From the NCBI GenBank assembly GCA_905234795.1, contig CAJOIQ010000001.1:186001-250000 (forward strand): a stretch of 64,000 nt of DNA. Reading direction: 5' to 3'. The translations under genes and the position numbers were made by a program. Source of the stretch: an uncultured Bacteroidales bacterium. GTDB lineage: Bacteria > Bacteroidota > Bacteroidia > Bacteroidales > UBA932. Of this stretch, positions 53,091 through 62,259 are shown one piece after another; the stretch's first letter is position 1; each line of letters begins with the position of its first letter. Below the pieces are notes generated by a model. That model was not told where the DNA came from. It saw only the letters and a program-made list of their open reading frames with translations, and searched no databases.

Positions 53091-54260
53091 ATGCGCCTTG
53101 TTTACCTGACCGACTTTTCCGAACAGTTTCCCTACCGTCTGCTGCGGGGAATCTACCAATATGCCCAGGAGACCAAAGAACCGTGGACGGTGTGCCGTAT
53201 GCCCGCCTCCTTGCGGGATTTGGAGACATTTGACCGCTTCGTATCCTGGTGCAAGGAATGGAAGGCCGACGTCGTCATCGGCCAGTTTCCGCCCAAGGAC
53301 GACCTCGGGGAATTCCGTCGCAATGGCATCATCGTTTTTGCGCAGGACTTCATCGCCCCTTTCGTCGGCGTTCCCAACATTACCGCCGATTACAAAAAGA
53401 CCGGAGAGATGGCTGCCGAACGCTGTGTTGCGCGCGGTTTCCGCAACTTCGCCTTTTTCGGCAACAACGGCATGTGCTGGAGCGACGCCCGCCGGGACGG
53501 TTTTCGGGATTACCTGGTAGAGGCCGGTTATGGGGACCGCGTGTTCATTTACGACCGCCAGCGCATCTCCAACCTTTGGTATTACCGTCAGGACCTGCTG
53601 CGGGACTGGCTGCTGTCCCTGCCCAAGCCGGTGGGCGTTTTCTGCTGCGACGACAACCAGGCCGTCATCCTGGCCGAAGCCTGCAACGTGCTGGGTATCC
53701 AGATTCCCTATGAGGTGGCCATCCTGGGCGTGGACAACGATGAAATTCTGTGCAATATGGCCAATCCGCCCATCACCTCCATCGATGTGGATATCGAACG
53801 GGGCGGTTACGAAGTTGCCGCCATGACTGTCCAGATGAAACATGACCCCACGTATCTGGGCAACGACGTTGTGCTGCAGCCTTTACACATTGTCACGCGG
53901 GAGTCCTCCAACGTCATCACCACAAAGGACGTACAGGTACATCAGGCCCTCGCGTTCATCCATTCCAACCTGGATCACAAGATTGCGGTGACCGACGTTC
54001 TGGCGCAGGTTCCCATGAGCCGTCGCCTGTTGGAACAGCGTTTCCTCAAGGCCACCGGAAAAACCATTTACCAGTATATTTCGGAGCAACGTATAGACCT
54101 TTTTGCCCGTATGCTGCTGGACACCAAGGAGCCCATCGCCAATCTGGCCGCCCGTATGGACGAACCGGATCCCAAATCCCTGACCCGCCGCTTCAAGGAG
54201 TTGAAAGGCTGCACTCCTATGGAGTACAGGAAGCTAAATTTGCGCAAATCGAGCACTTAA
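53091..54260 (+). CDS. XylR-like regulator: sugar-binding domain plus AraC-type HTH
   Basis: A 389-residue transcription factor. The N-terminal two thirds (1-280) form a LacI/ribose-binding-type periplasmic-binding fold (VIGQFPPKDDLGEFRRNGII, NITADYKKTGEMAAERCVAR, VGVFCCDDNQAVILAEACNV, PYEVAILGVDNDEILCNMAN) that would bind a sugar effector. The C-terminus (about 285-385) is an AraC HTH pair (ALAFIHSNLDHKIAVTDVLA, VPMSRRLLEQRFLKATGKTI, LTRRFKELKGCTPMEYRKLN). There is no N-terminal LacI HTH, which matches the XylR type. It immediately precedes the ROK kinase/glycosidase cluster and probably controls it together with the symporter. Confidence 0.9.
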   Translation: MRLVYLTDFSEQFPYRLLRGIYQYAQETKEPWTVCRMPASLRDLETFDRFVSWCKEWKADVVIGQFPPKDDLGEFRRNGIIVFAQDFIAPFVGVPNITADYKKTGEMAAERCVARGFRNFAFFGNNGMCWSDARRDGFRDYLVEAGYGDRVFIYDRQRISNLWYYRQDLLRDWLLSLPKPVGVFCCDDNQAVILAEACNVLGIQIPYEVAILGVDNDEILCNMANPPITSIDVDIERGGYEVAAMTVQMKHDPTYLGNDVVLQPLHIVTRESSNVITTKDVQVHQALAFIHSNLDHKIAVTDVLAQVPMSRRLLEQRFLKATGKTIYQYISEQRIDLFARMLLDTKEPIANLAARMDEPDPKSLTRRFKELKGCTPMEYRKLNLRKSST

Positions 54261-54297
54261 TTTCGCAAAACGTCACTTTTCCGCCTCAGTTGTCATC

Positions 54298-54305
54298 TAA
54301 CTTTG
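54298..54305 (+). promoter_or_regulatory. Putative -7 box of the ROK-glycosidase cluster
   Basis: TAACTTTG, 21 bp before the ATG at 54327; matches TAnnTTTG. No clear -33 TTTG, as for a regulator-dependent promoter. Confidence 0.5.
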
Positions 54306-54326
54306 TGTTACTAACCGCTTAATCTG

Positions 54327-55151
54327 ATGACACTAGGTATCGACATCGGTGGAACAACCATCAACCTGGGGCTCATTGATGGAGACCGTCTGCTCAAAAA
54401 AGTACAGGTTCCGTCCTTCCCCAAAACAGCAACGCAAGAGGACACCCTCATCTATTTGGGAGACCAGATAGAAAACTTCCTGGTACCCGGTATCCAGAAA
54501 ATCGGTATCGGCGTACCTTCCCTTACAGACCCCGTGAAGGGCATCGTGTACAACGCCGCAAACATCCCGTCCTGGGATGTGGTTCCCCTCAAGGACACCA
54601 TGGAGGCCCGCTTCGACATTCCCGTTTACGTGAACAACGACGCCAACTGCTATGCGCTGGGCGCTGCCGTAAAGGTGGGTGAGGGCCCTTCTACCGTGGT
54701 TACCGTCACCCTGGGCACCGGCACCGGCGTGGGTATCGTCATTGACGGCAAGCTCTTTTCCGGCACGCACTGCGGCGCGGGAGAGATCGGCGCCATCCCC
54801 TATGAGGGAACGGACTACGAATCCTTCTGCTCCAAGAAGTACTTCACCACCCGCGGTCTGGATCCCCGCGCCCTTTCCAAGGCTGCGTCGGAGGCCGATG
54901 AAACCGCGCTGGCCCATTTCCGTGACTTTGGTCGCCACATGGGCACCTTCCTCTCTGTGGTGATGTATGCCTACGACGCCGACGTCATCGTACTGGGCGG
55001 CGGCATCGCCCATACCTTCCCGCACTTCCAGGAAGCCATGTGGGAGGCCCTCCGCTGCAGTTATCCATACCAGAACGCTCTGGACAACCTGAAAATCATC
55101 GCCATGCCCGACGAAGACACCGCACTGGTGGGCGCGGCCTCATTAACATAA
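54327..55151 (+). CDS. ROK family sugar kinase
   Basis: Phosphorylates an imported hexose in the cytoplasm; GlcNAc or glucosamine is the likely substrate given the neighbouring GH20, GH18 and GH2 enzymes, though glucose is possible. 274 residues. Phosphate-1 motif GIDIGGTTINLG (4-15), NNDANCYALGAA with the catalytic Asp, TLGTGTGVGIVIDGKLFSG and the ROK segment CGAGEIGAIPYEG. The zinc motif CxCGxxGCxE of most ROK kinases is absent; that stretch reads ESFCSKKYFTTRGLDPRAL, as in a short branch of the family. It starts 66 bp after the XylR-like gene and is 6 bp before the GH2 gene. Confidence 0.9.
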   Translation: MTLGIDIGGTTINLGLIDGDRLLKKVQVPSFPKTATQEDTLIYLGDQIENFLVPGIQKIGIGVPSLTDPVKGIVYNAANIPSWDVVPLKDTMEARFDIPVYVNNDANCYALGAAVKVGEGPSTVVTVTLGTGTGVGIVIDGKLFSGTHCGAGEIGAIPYEGTDYESFCSKKYFTTRGLDPRALSKAASEADETALAHFRDFGRHMGTFLSVVMYAYDADVIVLGGGIAHTFPHFQEAMWEALRCSYPYQNALDNLKIIAMPDEDTALVGAASLT

Positions 55152-55157
55152 TACATC

Positions 55158-57623
55158 ATGAAAAGAATTGCCCTTTTTGCATTAGTGATTCTGACAAGCT
55201 TCACCGCCATGGCGGGCCCGCTCACCAACTGGACGCTGCAGCGCCAGGGCCAGAAACAGACTTTCAAGGCCCAGGTTCCCTGCACCGTGGCCGGTGTCCT
55301 CAATGAGGCCGGCGTCTTCGGCCAGGATGTCCTGGACCAGGACCGTTACAAGGCCATCGACAAGAGCATCTTCGATGAACCCTGGGTGTTCACCACCACT
55401 TTCAAGGCCCAGAGCGGCATGCGTCACGTGCTGCGCTTCGAGGGTCTGAACTATTATGCCGATATCGAGCTCAACGGCAAGCTCATCGCCTCCCGGGACA
55501 CCACCTTCGGCGCCTACAGCGTGCGTGAGTTCGACATCACCGCCCTGGCCAAGGCCAAGAATACCCTTAAGGTTACCCTGCGCCGCGCCCACGAGGGAGA
55601 CCTCAACGCCGGTTATGTGGACTGGAACCCCCGTCCCGTGGACGAGAGCATGGGCATCATCCGCCCCGTCACCCTCATCTCCACCCCCGATGTCCAGGTG
55701 CAGGACGTGTTTGTGAAGCCGCTGGTGAATCCCAAGGATTTCTCCAAGGCTGCCTTTGAGTCCTGGGTCACCCTGGTGAACCGCAGCAACAAGGCCGTGG
55801 AAGGCAACCTGGAGCTCAGCTATGAAGATGGCAACTTCTCCCTTCCCGTATCCCTGGAAGCCGGAGAAACCCGTCAGGTTTGCGTCACGGAGAAAGTGGA
55901 GAACCCCCGCATCTGGTGGACAGCCGAACTGGGCAAGCCCGAACTCTATCACCTGAATGTAGCCTTCTGTAAAGGCAAGAAGGTTTCCCATAGCGCGGCC
56001 GTCACCTTCGGCCTTCGCAGTATCGAGAGCGAAATCACCCCCTTCGGCCACCGCCAGTTCATCCTGAACGGCAAGAAGGTGCTGGTGAAGGGCGCCGGCT
56101 GGACCGACGACATCTTCATGCAGGACACGCCCGAGAGCATCGAGGCTCAGGTGAAGATGGTGGCCGATATGGGCCTCAACTGCATCCGCTTCGAGAATAT
56201 CTGGGGCAAGGACCACACCGTTTATGACCTTTGCGACCAATACGGTCTCATGGCCATGGTGGGCTTCAGCTGCCAGTGGGAATGGGAAAACTACTGCGGC
56301 CTTCCCGAGTACAAGAGCTACGGCTGCATCAACGATCCCGCCTCCGAGGCCGTGGCCGTGCGGTATTTCCACGACCAAGTGGTGTGGCTGCGCAACCATC
56401 CCTGCGTCATCGGCTGGCTCACCGGAAGCGACCGCATCCCTAATCCCCGTTTGGAGAAAGAGTATCTCACTATCTATGAAAAACTTGACTATCGCCCCTA
56501 TGTGTGCTCGGCATCGGGGCTCCGCAGCCTGGCCGGTCCTTCCGGCATGAAGATGGCCGGCCCCTACGAGTACGTGGGACCGGACTACTGGTGGATTGAC
56601 AACCGCAGTGGCGGCAACTACGGTTTCAACACGGAAACCGGCCCGGGGCTGCAGATTCCTCAACTGGAATCCGTAAAACGGCTGGTGGGAGAGAAAGACC
56701 TCTGGCCCATCGGCCCCAACTGGGCCTACCATTGCACGGCATCCAGCTCTGTGATGAACAACACCAGCTTCCTGGAAAACGCCATGAAGCACATGTACGG
56801 CCATATCGAAGGTCTGGACGACTTCATGCGCAAGGCGCACGCCATGGACTATGACGCCACGCGCTCCATGTTCGAGGCCTTCCGCGCCAACGTTCCGGTG
56901 GCCACCGGTATTGTCCAGTGGATGCTCAACAGCGCCTGGCCTTCCCTGTACTGGCAGCTGTACGACTGGTACGGCATTCCCACCGCCGGTTACTATGGCG
57001 TGAAAGCCGCCAACGCCCCCATCCAGGCCGTTTACAACTATGCCAGCGGCAGCGTGTGGGTGGTGAACGACACCGCCGCCGCGGCCGACTGCCAGGTACA
57101 CATCCGCCTGTACGACAAACGCGGCAAACTGTTGCGGGACCGTAAAGTGAACATCCTGTCCCGTCCCCGGGATCCCTGGAAGGTGGACAGCGGCATCGAA
57201 GGCCCCTGCTTCCTGGCCCTGGAAGTGACCGGCAAGGATTACCACGCTACCAACTTCTACTGCATTTCCGGAGAACTCAACCGCTACAAGTGGCACAGGG
57301 CCGACTGGTGGGGCATCCCCTTCGATGAATTTGCCAACATGCGCTTTGTGCGGGATCTTCCCAAGACCAGCCTGAACATGAAGGTGAAAGCCGTGGAGGG
57401 TGGTTATGATGTAACCCTGGAGAACAAGGGAGAGGTCATCGCCTACCAGAACATCCTCAAGGCCCTGGACGCCAACGGCCAGCTCATCCCCGGCACCTTC
57501 TGGTTCGACAATTTCTTCACCGTCCTTCCCGGAGAGTCCCGCACGGTGCGCTGCACCCTGCCTGCAGGCTGCGCCAATGCCGAAATCGGCTTCTCCGGCT
57601 GGAACGCTAAAATCGCCGAATAA
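55158..57623 (+). CDS. GH2 family glycosidase, CsxA/exo-beta-glucosaminidase-like
   Basis: A secreted 821-residue GH2 enzyme (signal peptide MKRIALFALVILTSFTAMAG). Sugar-binding and jelly-roll domain (25-170), Ig-like domain (about 170-280), (beta/alpha)8 barrel (about 280-600), then C-terminal Ig domains. The acid/base position reads WLTGSDRIPN with D425, and the nucleophile E493 lies in GFNTETGPG. An Asp acid/base in GSD with the nucleophile about 70 residues later is the arrangement of exo-beta-D-glucosaminidases (CsxA) and their GH2 subgroup, unlike the NE pair of beta-galactosidases. Glucosaminidase or beta-mannosidase-type activity is therefore likely. Stop and next start overlap (TAATG). 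Confidence 0.87.
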   Translation: MKRIALFALVILTSFTAMAGPLTNWTLQRQGQKQTFKAQVPCTVAGVLNEAGVFGQDVLDQDRYKAIDKSIFDEPWVFTTTFKAQSGMRHVLRFEGLNYYADIELNGKLIASRDTTFGAYSVREFDITALAKAKNTLKVTLRRAHEGDLNAGYVDWNPRPVDESMGIIRPVTLISTPDVQVQDVFVKPLVNPKDFSKAAFESWVTLVNRSNKAVEGNLELSYEDGNFSLPVSLEAGETRQVCVTEKVENPRIWWTAELGKPELYHLNVAFCKGKKVSHSAAVTFGLRSIESEITPFGHRQFILNGKKVLVKGAGWTDDIFMQDTPESIEAQVKMVADMGLNCIRFENIWGKDHTVYDLCDQYGLMAMVGFSCQWEWENYCGLPEYKSYGCINDPASEAVAVRYFHDQVVWLRNHPCVIGWLTGSDRIPNPRLEKEYLTIYEKLDYRPYVCSASGLRSLAGPSGMKMAGPYEYVGPDYWWIDNRSGGNYGFNTETGPGLQIPQLESVKRLVGEKDLWPIGPNWAYHCTASSSVMNNTSFLENAMKHMYGHIEGLDDFMRKAHAMDYDATRSMFEAFRANVPVATGIVQWMLNSAWPSLYWQLYDWYGIPTAGYYGVKAANAPIQAVYNYASGSVWVVNDTAAAADCQVHIRLYDKRGKLLRDRKVNILSRPRDPWKVDSGIEGPCFLALEVTGKDYHATNFYCISGELNRYKWHRADWWGIPFDEFANMRFVRDLPKTSLNMKVKAVEGGYDVTLENKGEVIAYQNILKALDANGQLIPGTFWFDNFFTVLPGESRTVRCTLPAGCANAEIGFSGWNAKIAE

Positions 57624-58786
57624 TGAAAAAGCTTCTAACTGTCATCCTGGCGCTGAGCGCGCTGCAGGCCTTTGCCCAAACCCCCGATTCCCTGGACCGG
57701 GACCGCTCCAAGTATGCCACCTATTCCTTCTCCAAGGACGACAAATACAAAGTGGAGACGCCCTATGAGACCGTCAAGGTGTCCCAGCCCAAGGGCAAAA
57801 AGGTCAAGAACGTCATCTTCATGATCGGTGACGGCACCGGCCTTTCCCAGTGGAGCGTGGGGTGGGTGGCCAACGGTGGCGCCCTCAATATCGACAACAT
57901 GCCTGTGGCCGGTTATTCCAACACCACCTGCACCGATAAACTGGTCACCGATTCCTGCGCCGGCGGCACCGCCCTGGCTATTGGCGAGAAAACCAAGTAC
58001 GGTTACATCGGCTGCAACGAGGCCGGCGAGCCCGTGGAGTCCAACCTCCAGTATGCCAAGCGCGTGAAAGGCATGAAGACGGGCGTTACCGTCACCTGCC
58101 GCATCAACGACGCCACTCCGGCCGATTTCTGCATCCACGGCACTTCCCGCAAGGATGAAGAAGGCCTGGCCGCCCAGTACGTGGACGCCAATGTGGACTT
58201 CATCTCCGGCGGCGGCACCCATTTCTGGAACCAGCGTTCCGACGGCCGCAACCTCATTGAGGAAATGAAAGCCAAGGGCTACACCTTTGTGGACAAGCTG
58301 GAGGACATTGCCGGAGCACAGGGAGACAAATTCCTGGGCCTGTACGACGAGTATGACCTGAAACCCGCCCTGGACCGCGGCCCCATCCTCATGGAAAGCA
58401 CCATGAAGGCCATCCAGATGCTGGACAACAAGAAAGGTTTCTTCCTCATGGTGGAGGGTTCCCAGATTGACGACTGGTGCCACCGCAACAAGGTGGGCTA
58501 TGTGTGCGAGGAACTCTTCGACTTCGACAAAGTGATTGGCGCCGTGCTGGAGTGGGCCCAGAAAGACGGGCAAACCCTGGTGGTTGTCACCGCCGACCAC
58601 AACACCGGCGGCCTCACCCTGCTCAAGGGCAGTATTAAGGACCGCGAGGTGAAAGTGCACTTCTCCACGTCCGGCCACGACGGCATTGTGGTACCGGTAT
58701 TTGCCTACGGCCCCGGTGCCGAAGCTTTTGCCGGCTGGCACGACAACGCCGAGATTGGCCAGATTGTGAAAAAGCTCCTGAAGTAA
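57623..58786 (+). CDS. Alkaline phosphatase, secreted
   Basis: A 387-residue PhoA-superfamily phosphomonoesterase. Signal peptide MKKLLTVILALSALQAFAQ. Metal and nucleophile motifs: VIFMIGDGTGLSQWS (first Asp), VTDSCAGGTALA with the nucleophile Ser111 (the usual DSAASATA is changed to DSCAGGTA), FLMVEGSQIDDWCHRN and VVVTADHNTGG, then HGIVVPVF-type ending SGHDGIVVPVFAYGPGA. At under 400 residues it is shorter than E. coli PhoA (471). It sits between GH2 and GH20 genes with one-base stop/start overlaps on both sides, which suggests that the target glycan carries phosphate or that released sugar phosphates are processed. Confidence 0.92.
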   Translation: MKKLLTVILALSALQAFAQTPDSLDRDRSKYATYSFSKDDKYKVETPYETVKVSQPKGKKVKNVIFMIGDGTGLSQWSVGWVANGGALNIDNMPVAGYSNTTCTDKLVTDSCAGGTALAIGEKTKYGYIGCNEAGEPVESNLQYAKRVKGMKTGVTVTCRINDATPADFCIHGTSRKDEEGLAAQYVDANVDFISGGGTHFWNQRSDGRNLIEEMKAKGYTFVDKLEDIAGAQGDKFLGLYDEYDLKPALDRGPILMESTMKAIQMLDNKKGFFLMVEGSQIDDWCHRNKVGYVCEELFDFDKVIGAVLEWAQKDGQTLVVVTADHNTGGLTLLKGSIKDREVKVHFSTSGHDGIVVPVFAYGPGAEAFAGWHDNAEIGQIVKKLLK

Positions 58787-60921
58787 TGCTCAAACTGCTT
58801 ACTCTCATACTGGCGCTGGTACCGCAGCTCATTCCCGCTCCCGCAGAAATGCAGGTGCGGGGAGGCTCGTTTTTAGTTACCCCCCCCTCCAACAATAAAA
58901 TCGAATTCCGGCTGGAGCCCGATTGTGGGCTCCCGGCCGAGGGATATACATTAGAGGTAACGCGCTCACGCGTACGCGCGGTCGCGTCCACGGAAGCCGG
59001 CCTGTTCTATGCCCGCCAAACCCTGAACCAGCTGGAGGAGAACGGCCGCATCCCTTGCGTGACCATCAAGGACTATCCCCGTTTTGCCTGGCGTGGTTTC
59101 CACCTGGATCCCTGCCGGCATTTCCTGAGCGTGGAGGACACCAAGCAGTACATCGACATCCTGGCCTCTTACAAGATGAACGTGATGCACTGGCACCTGA
59201 CCGACGACCAGGGCTGGCGCATCCAGATCAAGAAATATCCCCGTCTCACAGAGGTGGGTGGCACGCGCACCGAATTCGACGGCAGTGTCCACCAGGGCTT
59301 CTATACCCAGGAAGAGATCAAGGAAGTGGTGGCCTATGCTGCCCAGCGTCATGTGACCGTGCTGCCCGAAATCGAGATGCCCGGCCACGCCATTGCCGCC
59401 ATCCGCGCATACCCCGGCCTGTCCTGCACCAAGGAGACCGTGAACACCTTCTACACCTGGGGCTCCCCGGATATTGTCCTGTGCCCCGGCCGCGAGTTCA
59501 TGTTCGAATTTCTGGAGGACGTAATTGCCGAGGTCGTGGAGCTCTTCCCCGGAGAATACATCCACATCGGCGGAGACGAATGCAAGAAAGACAAGTGGGA
59601 GCAGTGCCCCCATTGCCAGGCCCGCATCAAGGCCCTGGGCCTTGTGGCCGACGATAAAGGAACGGCCGAGGAAAAACTCCAGAGCTACGCCATCCGCCGC
59701 ATGGAGGACATTCTGCACAAGTATGGCCGCAAGCTCATCGGCTGGGACGAGATTCTGGAAGGCGGCCTCAGCCCCAACGCTACGGTCATGAGCTGGCGCG
59801 GGGAAACCGGCGGAATTGCCGCCGCCCTGCAGGGCCACGACGTCATCATGACCCCGTCCAAGGAGGGCATGTACCTGGACCATTACCAGGGAGATTCCAA
59901 GATTGAACCGGTTGCCATCGGCAACTACACCACGCTGGAAAAGGCCTATGCCTATGACCCCGTTCCCGCCGAACTGGTACAGAACGGCAAGGAAGACCAC
60001 GTGATTGGCCTGCAGTGCAATAACTGGAGCGAATATATTTATTCCAACAGCCACCGTCAGTACATGCTGTTCCCGCGCGCCTTCGCCGTGGCCGAGACCG
60101 GCTGGACGCCCAAGGCTAAGAAGGACTGGGAAAGCTTCCGTGTGCGCGTGGACAAAGCCTGCCGGGACCTGGACCGCAGGGGAGTGAACTACCACATTCC
60201 GCTTCCGGAGCAGCCGGGCGGTTCCTGTGACAAATTGGTATTCACGGATAAAGCCGTGGTGGAATTCACCACCACGCGTCCCGTGGCCGCCATGGTCTAT
60301 ACCGTGGACGGCAGTGAGCCCACGGCGGCATCGGCCCGTTACACCCAGCCCCTGGAATTCACCCGGGACGCCACCCTCAAGATAGCCAGCCTCACCTCCT
60401 ACGGCAAGCTGAGCCCGGTGCGCACCATCACCATCCGGCAGGAAGAACCCATGGAGGCCCTTCCCGCCGCTGCGGTAGAGAGCGGAATCCGTTCCAGCCG
60501 GGCCGACGGCCGCTTTGTGACCGTGGCCGATACCCAGGGCGCCGCCTGGAAGGAAATCAAGCTGGAAAAACTGCGGGACATGAATACGCTGGAGCCCTTC
60601 GACCGCAACATGCCCGACACCCTGCGTTTCTATGCCGTCCAGGCCCAGGCCTGTTTCAACGTGAAGGAAACCGCTGTGTACCGTTTCTCCAGCGACTGTG
60701 ACCAGGTGTGGATTGACGGCCGCCTGCTCATCGACAACGGGGCCCAGGTCAAGCGCTATTCCCGCCAGGATGCCGAGGCCGCCCTGGAGGCCGGCCCGCA
60801 CAGCGTGAAAGTGGTATATATTTATAATGTAATAGGTGGCTGGAACTCTATCCGCAATAAGACGGATGTGCAGATCATGCGCGCCGGTTCCGGCAAATGG
60901 AGAAAGATAGAACTGCTGTAG
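58786..60921 (+). CDS. GH20 beta-N-acetylhexosaminidase, secreted
   Basis: Removes terminal GlcNAc/GalNAc. 711 residues: short signal peptide (MLKLLTLILALVPQLIPAPA), N-terminal GH20b domain (about 18-95), catalytic barrel opening with YPRFAWRGFHLDPCRHFLSV, MHWHLTDDQGWRIQIKKYP, PEIEMPGHAIAAI and the catalytic pair D264-E265 in HIGGDECKKDKW, WDEILEGG later. The C-terminus has a chitobiase-type FN3-like domain (about 480-560, VYTVDGSEPTAASARYTQPL) and a PA14-like domain (about 590-700, CDQVWIDGRLLIDN). A run of eight C (58880-58887) lies in codons 32-34 and could slip. Coupled to the alkaline phosphatase gene by TAATG and 1 bp from the GH18 gene. Confidence 0.93.
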   Translation: MLKLLTLILALVPQLIPAPAEMQVRGGSFLVTPPSNNKIEFRLEPDCGLPAEGYTLEVTRSRVRAVASTEAGLFYARQTLNQLEENGRIPCVTIKDYPRFAWRGFHLDPCRHFLSVEDTKQYIDILASYKMNVMHWHLTDDQGWRIQIKKYPRLTEVGGTRTEFDGSVHQGFYTQEEIKEVVAYAAQRHVTVLPEIEMPGHAIAAIRAYPGLSCTKETVNTFYTWGSPDIVLCPGREFMFEFLEDVIAEVVELFPGEYIHIGGDECKKDKWEQCPHCQARIKALGLVADDKGTAEEKLQSYAIRRMEDILHKYGRKLIGWDEILEGGLSPNATVMSWRGETGGIAAALQGHDVIMTPSKEGMYLDHYQGDSKIEPVAIGNYTTLEKAYAYDPVPAELVQNGKEDHVIGLQCNNWSEYIYSNSHRQYMLFPRAFAVAETGWTPKAKKDWESFRVRVDKACRDLDRRGVNYHIPLPEQPGGSCDKLVFTDKAVVEFTTTRPVAAMVYTVDGSEPTAASARYTQPLEFTRDATLKIASLTSYGKLSPVRTITIRQEEPMEALPAAAVESGIRSSRADGRFVTVADTQGAAWKEIKLEKLRDMNTLEPFDRNMPDTLRFYAVQAQACFNVKETAVYRFSSDCDQVWIDGRLLIDNGAQVKRYSRQDAEAALEAGPHSVKVVYIYNVIGGWNSIRNKTDVQIMRAGSGKWRKIELL

Positions 60922-60922
60922 T

Positions 60923-62218
60923 ATGAAAAGATACTGGATCATAAGCCTGTTCCTGATGCTTGCGCTTTGCGGCACGTCCTGTACCAAGGGCGGGTCCCAG
61001 GGCCTGGTGATTACCCCGCCGAACTCCAAGCCCAACACGGGTAACACGGGAGACACCGGCAATACCGGAAACACCGGAAATACGGGTAACACGGGTGATA
61101 CGGGCACCGGAGACAATGGCGGCAACACCAATACGGGTACCCTGTGCAAGGATATCGGCCAGTCTCCCATTGTGCTGGCCTACTTCACGGAGTATACCGA
61201 GGAACTGCCGGAGGTCACCCTCCTCACCCATATCAACTATGCCCACGGCCGCTTCGGCAATCCCAAGACCGGAGACGGCGGCATTGTGATTACCCAGTCC
61301 GAAAAAGCCCCTATCAGCAAGGTGATTGCGCTCAAGAGCGTGAACCCCAAGCTCAAGGTGTGCCTGATGATCGGCGGTTGGGGCGGCCATGCCGACGGCT
61401 TCTCCATGATGGCCCGTGATGCGGCCAAGCGCACGCTTTTCTGCAAGAGCGTGAAGAGCCTGCTGGACCAGCACAAGCTGGACGGCGTGGACATCGACTG
61501 GGAATATCCCACCCAGAGCGCCGACAACGAGACCGGCTGCAGCCCGGACGATACCAAGAATTTCAACCTGGTGCTCCAGGAGCTGCGGGAGACCATCGGC
61601 ACCGATAAGATTATCTCCTACGCATCCTCTTCCTCCCATCCGGAATACGTAGACTGGCCCACCGCCATCAAGTACATTGACTACGTAAATGTGATGACCT
61701 ACGACATGGGTGCGGCCCCCAAAGGCCACAATTCCCCGCTGCATAAGGGAGAGCGCTTTACGCACAGCAGCTGGGACGAAGCCATCCAGAAACACGTGAA
61801 AGCCGGCATTCCCAAGAACCGCATGGTGATGGGCGTGCCCTTCTACGGGAAGGCCGAGAAAAGCCCTGCCGATGCCGACAAAGTCTTTGTGGACAGCAAG
61901 GGCAAGCTGGGCTATTCCATCAAGTACAAGGATATCGTTCCCGTTGTGGAGAAGGGAACGTACATGGGCGTTGCCCTTAACCGCAAACTCCACCGTGTAT
62001 GGGACCCCAAGTCCATGGTCCCGTTCCTGGCCGACGATACGGGCCGCAACTTCCTTTCCTACGACGACCCCGAGAGTGTGACGGCCAAGGGAAAGTATGT
62101 GATTGACAACTCTCTCCTGGGCGCCATGTTCTGGGAATACAGAGGGGATACGCAAGACCATGGCCTGCTCAAACCCCTGGTGAAAGCGATATACGGAAAA
62201 GAATCCGTTTTACAATAA
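60923..62218 (+). CDS. GH18 family chitinase/endo-hexosaminidase-type lipoprotein
   Basis: A 431-residue surface lipoprotein (MKRYWIISLFLMLALCGTSC, lipobox). After the Cys comes a repetitive Gly/Asn/Thr linker (about 38-73), then the GH18 barrel: HINYAHGRFGN, LKVCLMIGGWGGHADGFSMM (the SxGG-like motif), and the active site DGVDIDWEYP with Glu194 as acid; later VNVMTYDMGAAPKGHNSPLH with the Met-Tyr-Asp of substrate-assisted catalysis. It probably makes the first cut in a chitin-like or GlcNAc-containing glycan at the cell surface, before import by the adjacent SusC. No chitin-binding module is seen. Confidence 0.92.
   Translation: MKRYWIISLFLMLALCGTSCTKGGSQGLVITPPNSKPNTGNTGDTGNTGNTGNTGNTGDTGTGDNGGNTNTGTLCKDIGQSPIVLAYFTEYTEELPEVTLLTHINYAHGRFGNPKTGDGGIVITQSEKAPISKVIALKSVNPKLKVCLMIGGWGGHADGFSMMARDAAKRTLFCKSVKSLLDQHKLDGVDIDWEYPTQSADNETGCSPDDTKNFNLVLQELRETIGTDKIISYASSSSHPEYVDWPTAIKYIDYVNVMTYDMGAAPKGHNSPLHKGERFTHSSWDEAIQKHVKAGIPKNRMVMGVPFYGKAEKSPADADKVFVDSKGKLGYSIKYKDIVPVVEKGTYMGVALNRKLHRVWDPKSMVPFLADDTGRNFLSYDDPESVTAKGKYVIDNSLLGAMFWEYRGDTQDHGLLKPLVKAIYGKESVLQ
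61034..61140 (+). repeat. Gly-Asn-Thr coding repeat in the GH18 linker
   Basis: About eleven 9-bp units of the form AAC/GAC-ACG/ACC-GGN encode GNTGDTGNTGNTGNTG. Codon use varies between units, so it is an old or selected repeat rather than a fresh microsatellite, but length change between strains is likely. Confidence 0.85.
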
Positions 62219-62259
62219 TTTATATACAAATTATAACTATTAACTAAACTAACTAACCA

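Noticed and set aside
61034-61140. Repeated units that could suggest a CRISPR-like or tandem array
   Set aside because: They are 9-bp in-frame Gly-Asn-Thr codons of a linker between lipobox and GH18 domain; no spacers.
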